From: an uncultured Ignavibacteriales bacterium
GTDB taxonomy: Bacteria > Bacteroidota > Ignavibacteria > Ignavibacteriales > Ignavibacteriaceae
Length of the DNA stretch: 10,310 bases
Direction: 5' to 3'
NCBI GenBank assembly: GCA_913053915.1
Contig: CAJXGP010000032.1
Location: forward strand, 1-10,310
A program made the position numbers and the translations under genes. Positions 8,550-10,310 of this stretch are shown here, in pieces (positions within the stretch are counted from its first letter, which is position 1; each line of letters opens with the position of its first letter). The notes beneath the pieces are model-generated. The model was not told the origin of the DNA. It did not search any database and worked only from the letters and a program-made list of their open reading frames with translations.

Positions 8550-9642
8550 AAATGTTTTAGGAATTTCCGGGGGCAAGGACAGTGCTGCATTAGCAATTTA
8601 TCTAAAAGATAAATATCCCCAATTAGATATCACCTATTATTTTTGTGAGACAGGAAAAGAACTTGATGAAACATACAAGATTATTGAAAATCTAGAAATA
8701 TATTTAGGTAAACCCATAAAAAAATTAAAAGCTGCTAAAAATATTGATGACGAAAAACAATTTGATCACTATTTAAAACTTTATGGTGGCTATCTACCTT
8801 CTGCAAACGCACGATGGTGTACAAGAAAAATGAAGTTGGAACCGTTTGAGGAATTTGTTGGAACTGCTCCAACAATCTCCTATGTTGGTATTAGAGGAGA
8901 TGAAGATAGGGAGGGGTATATTTCACATAAAGGAACTATTCAATCAATATTTCCTTTTCGTAAGAACATTTGGAGCAAAGAGATAATAAATAATCTACTT
9001 GCTAATAAAAATATTTCACTTCTAAATGAAATTAGCTTAGTTACTACTTCCAAGAGATTTTTAGATACGATTGTTAGAATATTAAACGAACCATTATCTT
9101 TTCAATATGATCAAGACAGAAAACTTGGTGACCTTTTAACAATAAGCATTTATGAGTTTAATAAAATAGTTTTCGAATTTTTAAAGACAACCAATTATCC
9201 AATTTCTTTTTTAGAAGACTTTCCTTTAATTGAGAATGAGGATATTTTAATTAGAGATGATATTTTTAGAATTTTAGAAGAAAGTGGTGTTGGGATTCCC
9301 GGATATTACAATAAAATTGAATTTGAAGTAAATGGAAAAAAGGGATATTATTCAAGAAGCCGTTCAGGCTGCTTTTTTTGTTTTTTTCAGCAAAAGATAG
9401 AATGGATTTGGCTATACGAAAATCACAGAGAAAGATTTGAAAAAGCTATGACTTATGAAAAAGACGGCTATACTTGGATGCAGGATGAACGACTTGAAGA
9501 TATAATAAAGCCTGAAAGAATTAAACAAATTAAAGAAGAACAATTAAAAAGAGCAGCAAGAAACTCAAACCCACGGTCTCCTTTTTTAATAGACATTTTA
9601 GAGGAAGCTGAAGGTGAGGGTTGTGCTGCGTGTTTTATTTGA
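8536..9642 (+). CDS. sspD: PAPS reductase-like ATP pyrophosphatase, SspD/DndC type
   Basis: Likely sulfur-transfer enzyme that activates the DNA backbone with ATP and receives sulfur from the SspA persulfide. Of 368 residues, SGGKDS at 11-16 is the PP-loop of the adenine nucleotide alpha-hydrolase fold. ARWCTRKMK with C95 and YVGIRGDEDREGY at 116-128 are typical of PAPS-reductase/DndC proteins. SRSGCFFCFFQQKIEW carries the C279-x2-C282 pair. Cysteines of this kind hold an iron-sulfur cluster in DndC, and the same may apply here. An extra segment of about 90 residues (about 145-240) lies between the GIRGDEDR region and the cysteine pair. The protein ends in GCAACFI, a second C-x2-C pair at 363 and 366. 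Two adjacent ATGs (8536 and 8539) are equally possible starts. It overlaps sspC by 14 bases and is followed after 9 bases by the GIY-YIG gene. Family certain; SspD role follows from context. Confidence 0.88.
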   Translation: MMRVENVLGISGGKDSAALAIYLKDKYPQLDITYYFCETGKELDETYKIIENLEIYLGKPIKKLKAAKNIDDEKQFDHYLKLYGGYLPSANARWCTRKMKLEPFEEFVGTAPTISYVGIRGDEDREGYISHKGTIQSIFPFRKNIWSKEIINNLLANKNISLLNEISLVTTSKRFLDTIVRILNEPLSFQYDQDRKLGDLLTISIYEFNKIVFEFLKTTNYPISFLEDFPLIENEDILIRDDIFRILEESGVGIPGYYNKIEFEVNGKKGYYSRSRSGCFFCFFQQKIEWIWLYENHRERFEKAMTYEKDGYTWMQDERLEDIIKPERIKQIKEEQLKRAARNSNPRSPFLIDILEEAEGEGCAACFI

Positions 9643-9651
9643 TGGTGGCTT

Positions 9652-10149
9652 ATGGCTTACGAAATTGATTTTAATCAAAAAGGAAATTATAAACTACATA
9701 CAAGAAAGTTCTTTCTTAAACCATCTCTTTGGATAGATTCTAGTAATCAATATACTTTTAACTTAAAATGGAAACGAATAAAATTCAACAGAAAAAACTT
9801 TTCTATTTTACCTAACAAAAAGGGGATTTATTGTTTTGTAGTAGTTCCTAAATTTCAACATTTTTTTGAAACAAGATATTTATTTTATGTTGGCAAAACT
9901 ACACGAACATTAAAAAAAAGATATAATGAATATCTACAGGATCAAGCAGGTAAAGGGAAACCAAGGCCAAAGGTGTTTGAAATGCTTAATCTTTATAAAG
10001 AAAATCTGTATTTCTATTATTCTGTGGTTAACATTAACACTGACATTGATGTTATAGAAAAAAAATTATTGAATATTTTTGTTCCTCACATAAATACTGA
10101 TATACCAAATGCCAAAATTAAACCGGAGTTTAAGAATTTATATGAGTAA
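9652..10149 (+). CDS. GIY-YIG-type nuclease linked to the ssp operon
   Basis: A 165-residue predicted nuclease. The GIY-YIG core is complete: GIY at 58-60, YVG at 79-81 in FYVGKTTRTLKKRYNEYL, a catalytic-type Arg at R90 with Tyr 94 in the usual His/Tyr place, metal-binding Glu at E136 in IEKKLLNIF, and Asn at N148 in PHIN. The first ~50 residues are basic and aromatic and could be a DNA-binding or specificity part; I do not recognise them. It starts 9 bases after sspD and overlaps the next frame by 8 bases, so it belongs to the same transcript. GGTGG at 9644-9648 is a weak ribosome-binding candidate. Known Ssp loci carry SspE or SspFGH as effectors, neither of which is a plain GIY-YIG protein. 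A role in cleaving DNA without phosphorothioate, or in the modification step itself, is my inference. Confidence 0.8.
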   Translation: MAYEIDFNQKGNYKLHTRKFFLKPSLWIDSSNQYTFNLKWKRIKFNRKNFSILPNKKGIYCFVVVPKFQHFFETRYLFYVGKTTRTLKKRYNEYLQDQAGKGKPRPKVFEMLNLYKENLYFYYSVVNINTDIDVIEKKLLNIFVPHINTDIPNAKIKPEFKNLYE

Positions 10150-10291
10150 AAATAAACTAACTTTACCTTGCCTTAGAGCTAGAATGGGCGATTGGTTTTA
10201 TTATGTTACTGTTATGCAGTTTAGTGATATAAATCAGCGACTTTCTATGGTTGATGAAATTCATAATAAAATAATTGAAGTGATCAAATAG
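10142..10291 (+). CDS. DndB/DGQHR-like N-terminal fragment ending at an in-frame TAG
   Basis: The start at 10142 (MSKNKLTLPCL) overlaps the end of the GIY-YIG gene through ATGAGTAA, the same junction as between sspA and sspB, so I prefer it to the upstream ATG at 10109. The 49 residues, especially LPCLRARMGDWFYYVTVMQF (10-29) and the following SDINQRLSMVDEIHN, resemble from memory the N-terminus of DndB/DGQHR-domain proteins of phosphorothioation loci, which run to 300 residues or more. Here a TAG at 10289-10291 closes the frame. The same frame then stays open as SEKVQW to the window end, where family members in my recollection continue with a similar SEK...IQR stretch. It may be a full gene with one nonsense codon, a sequence error, or a genuine small protein. 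DndB proteins regulate dnd operons and bind DNA, so a regulatory role would fit. No part of the DGQHR motif itself is visible. Confidence 0.5.
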   Translation: MSKNKLTLPCLRARMGDWFYYVTVMQFSDINQRLSMVDEIHNKIIEVIK

Positions 10292-10310
10292 TCTGAAAAA
10301 GTTCAATGGA

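Overview
The window looks like a chromosomal segment of an AT-rich bacterium, most likely from the Bacteroidota/Ignavibacteriota (FCB) side of the tree. The evidence is the ValRS sequence type, the near absence of Shine-Dalgarno sequences, and a secreted chagasin-type protein. I assign the phylum by inference only. The window has a housekeeping part (about 1-3031) and an accessory part (about 3328-10310), separated by a very AT-rich spacer.

Housekeeping part: 1-1815 on the minus strand is the N-terminal two thirds of valyl-tRNA synthetase (valS), cut by the window start. Divergent from it, a plus-strand gene (2006-3031) encodes a secreted protein of unrecognised N-terminal region with a C-terminal chagasin-like (MEROPS I42) cysteine-peptidase-inhibitor domain.

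Accessory part: a compact plus-strand operon whose first four genes match the order and families of an Ssp DNA phosphorothioation system. They are a cysteine desulfurase (sspA, 3328-4488), a DUF4007 protein (sspB, 4481-5350), a large P-loop ATPase (sspC, 5340-8549) and a PAPS-reductase-like ATP pyrophosphatase with cysteine motifs (sspD, 8536-9642). Each gene overlaps the next by 8-14 nt, so they are very likely translationally coupled. Together they would take sulfur from cysteine, pass it through the SspA persulfide to SspD, and place it in the DNA backbone at sites opened by SspB with help from the SspC ATPase.

Nine bases after sspD comes a small GIY-YIG-type nuclease (9652-10149). It sits where known Ssp loci carry a restriction effector such as SspE or SspFGH, and is the best candidate here for an undescribed partner. 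It overlaps by 8 nt a further reading frame (10142-10291) that resembles the N-terminus of DndB/DGQHR-type proteins, which is interrupted by an in-frame TAG 19 nt before the window ends. Whether that is a nonsense mutation, a sequence error or a real small protein cannot be settled here. Any sspE or other effector further downstream lies outside the window. No tRNA, rRNA, CRISPR array, insertion sequence or convincing terminator was seen.
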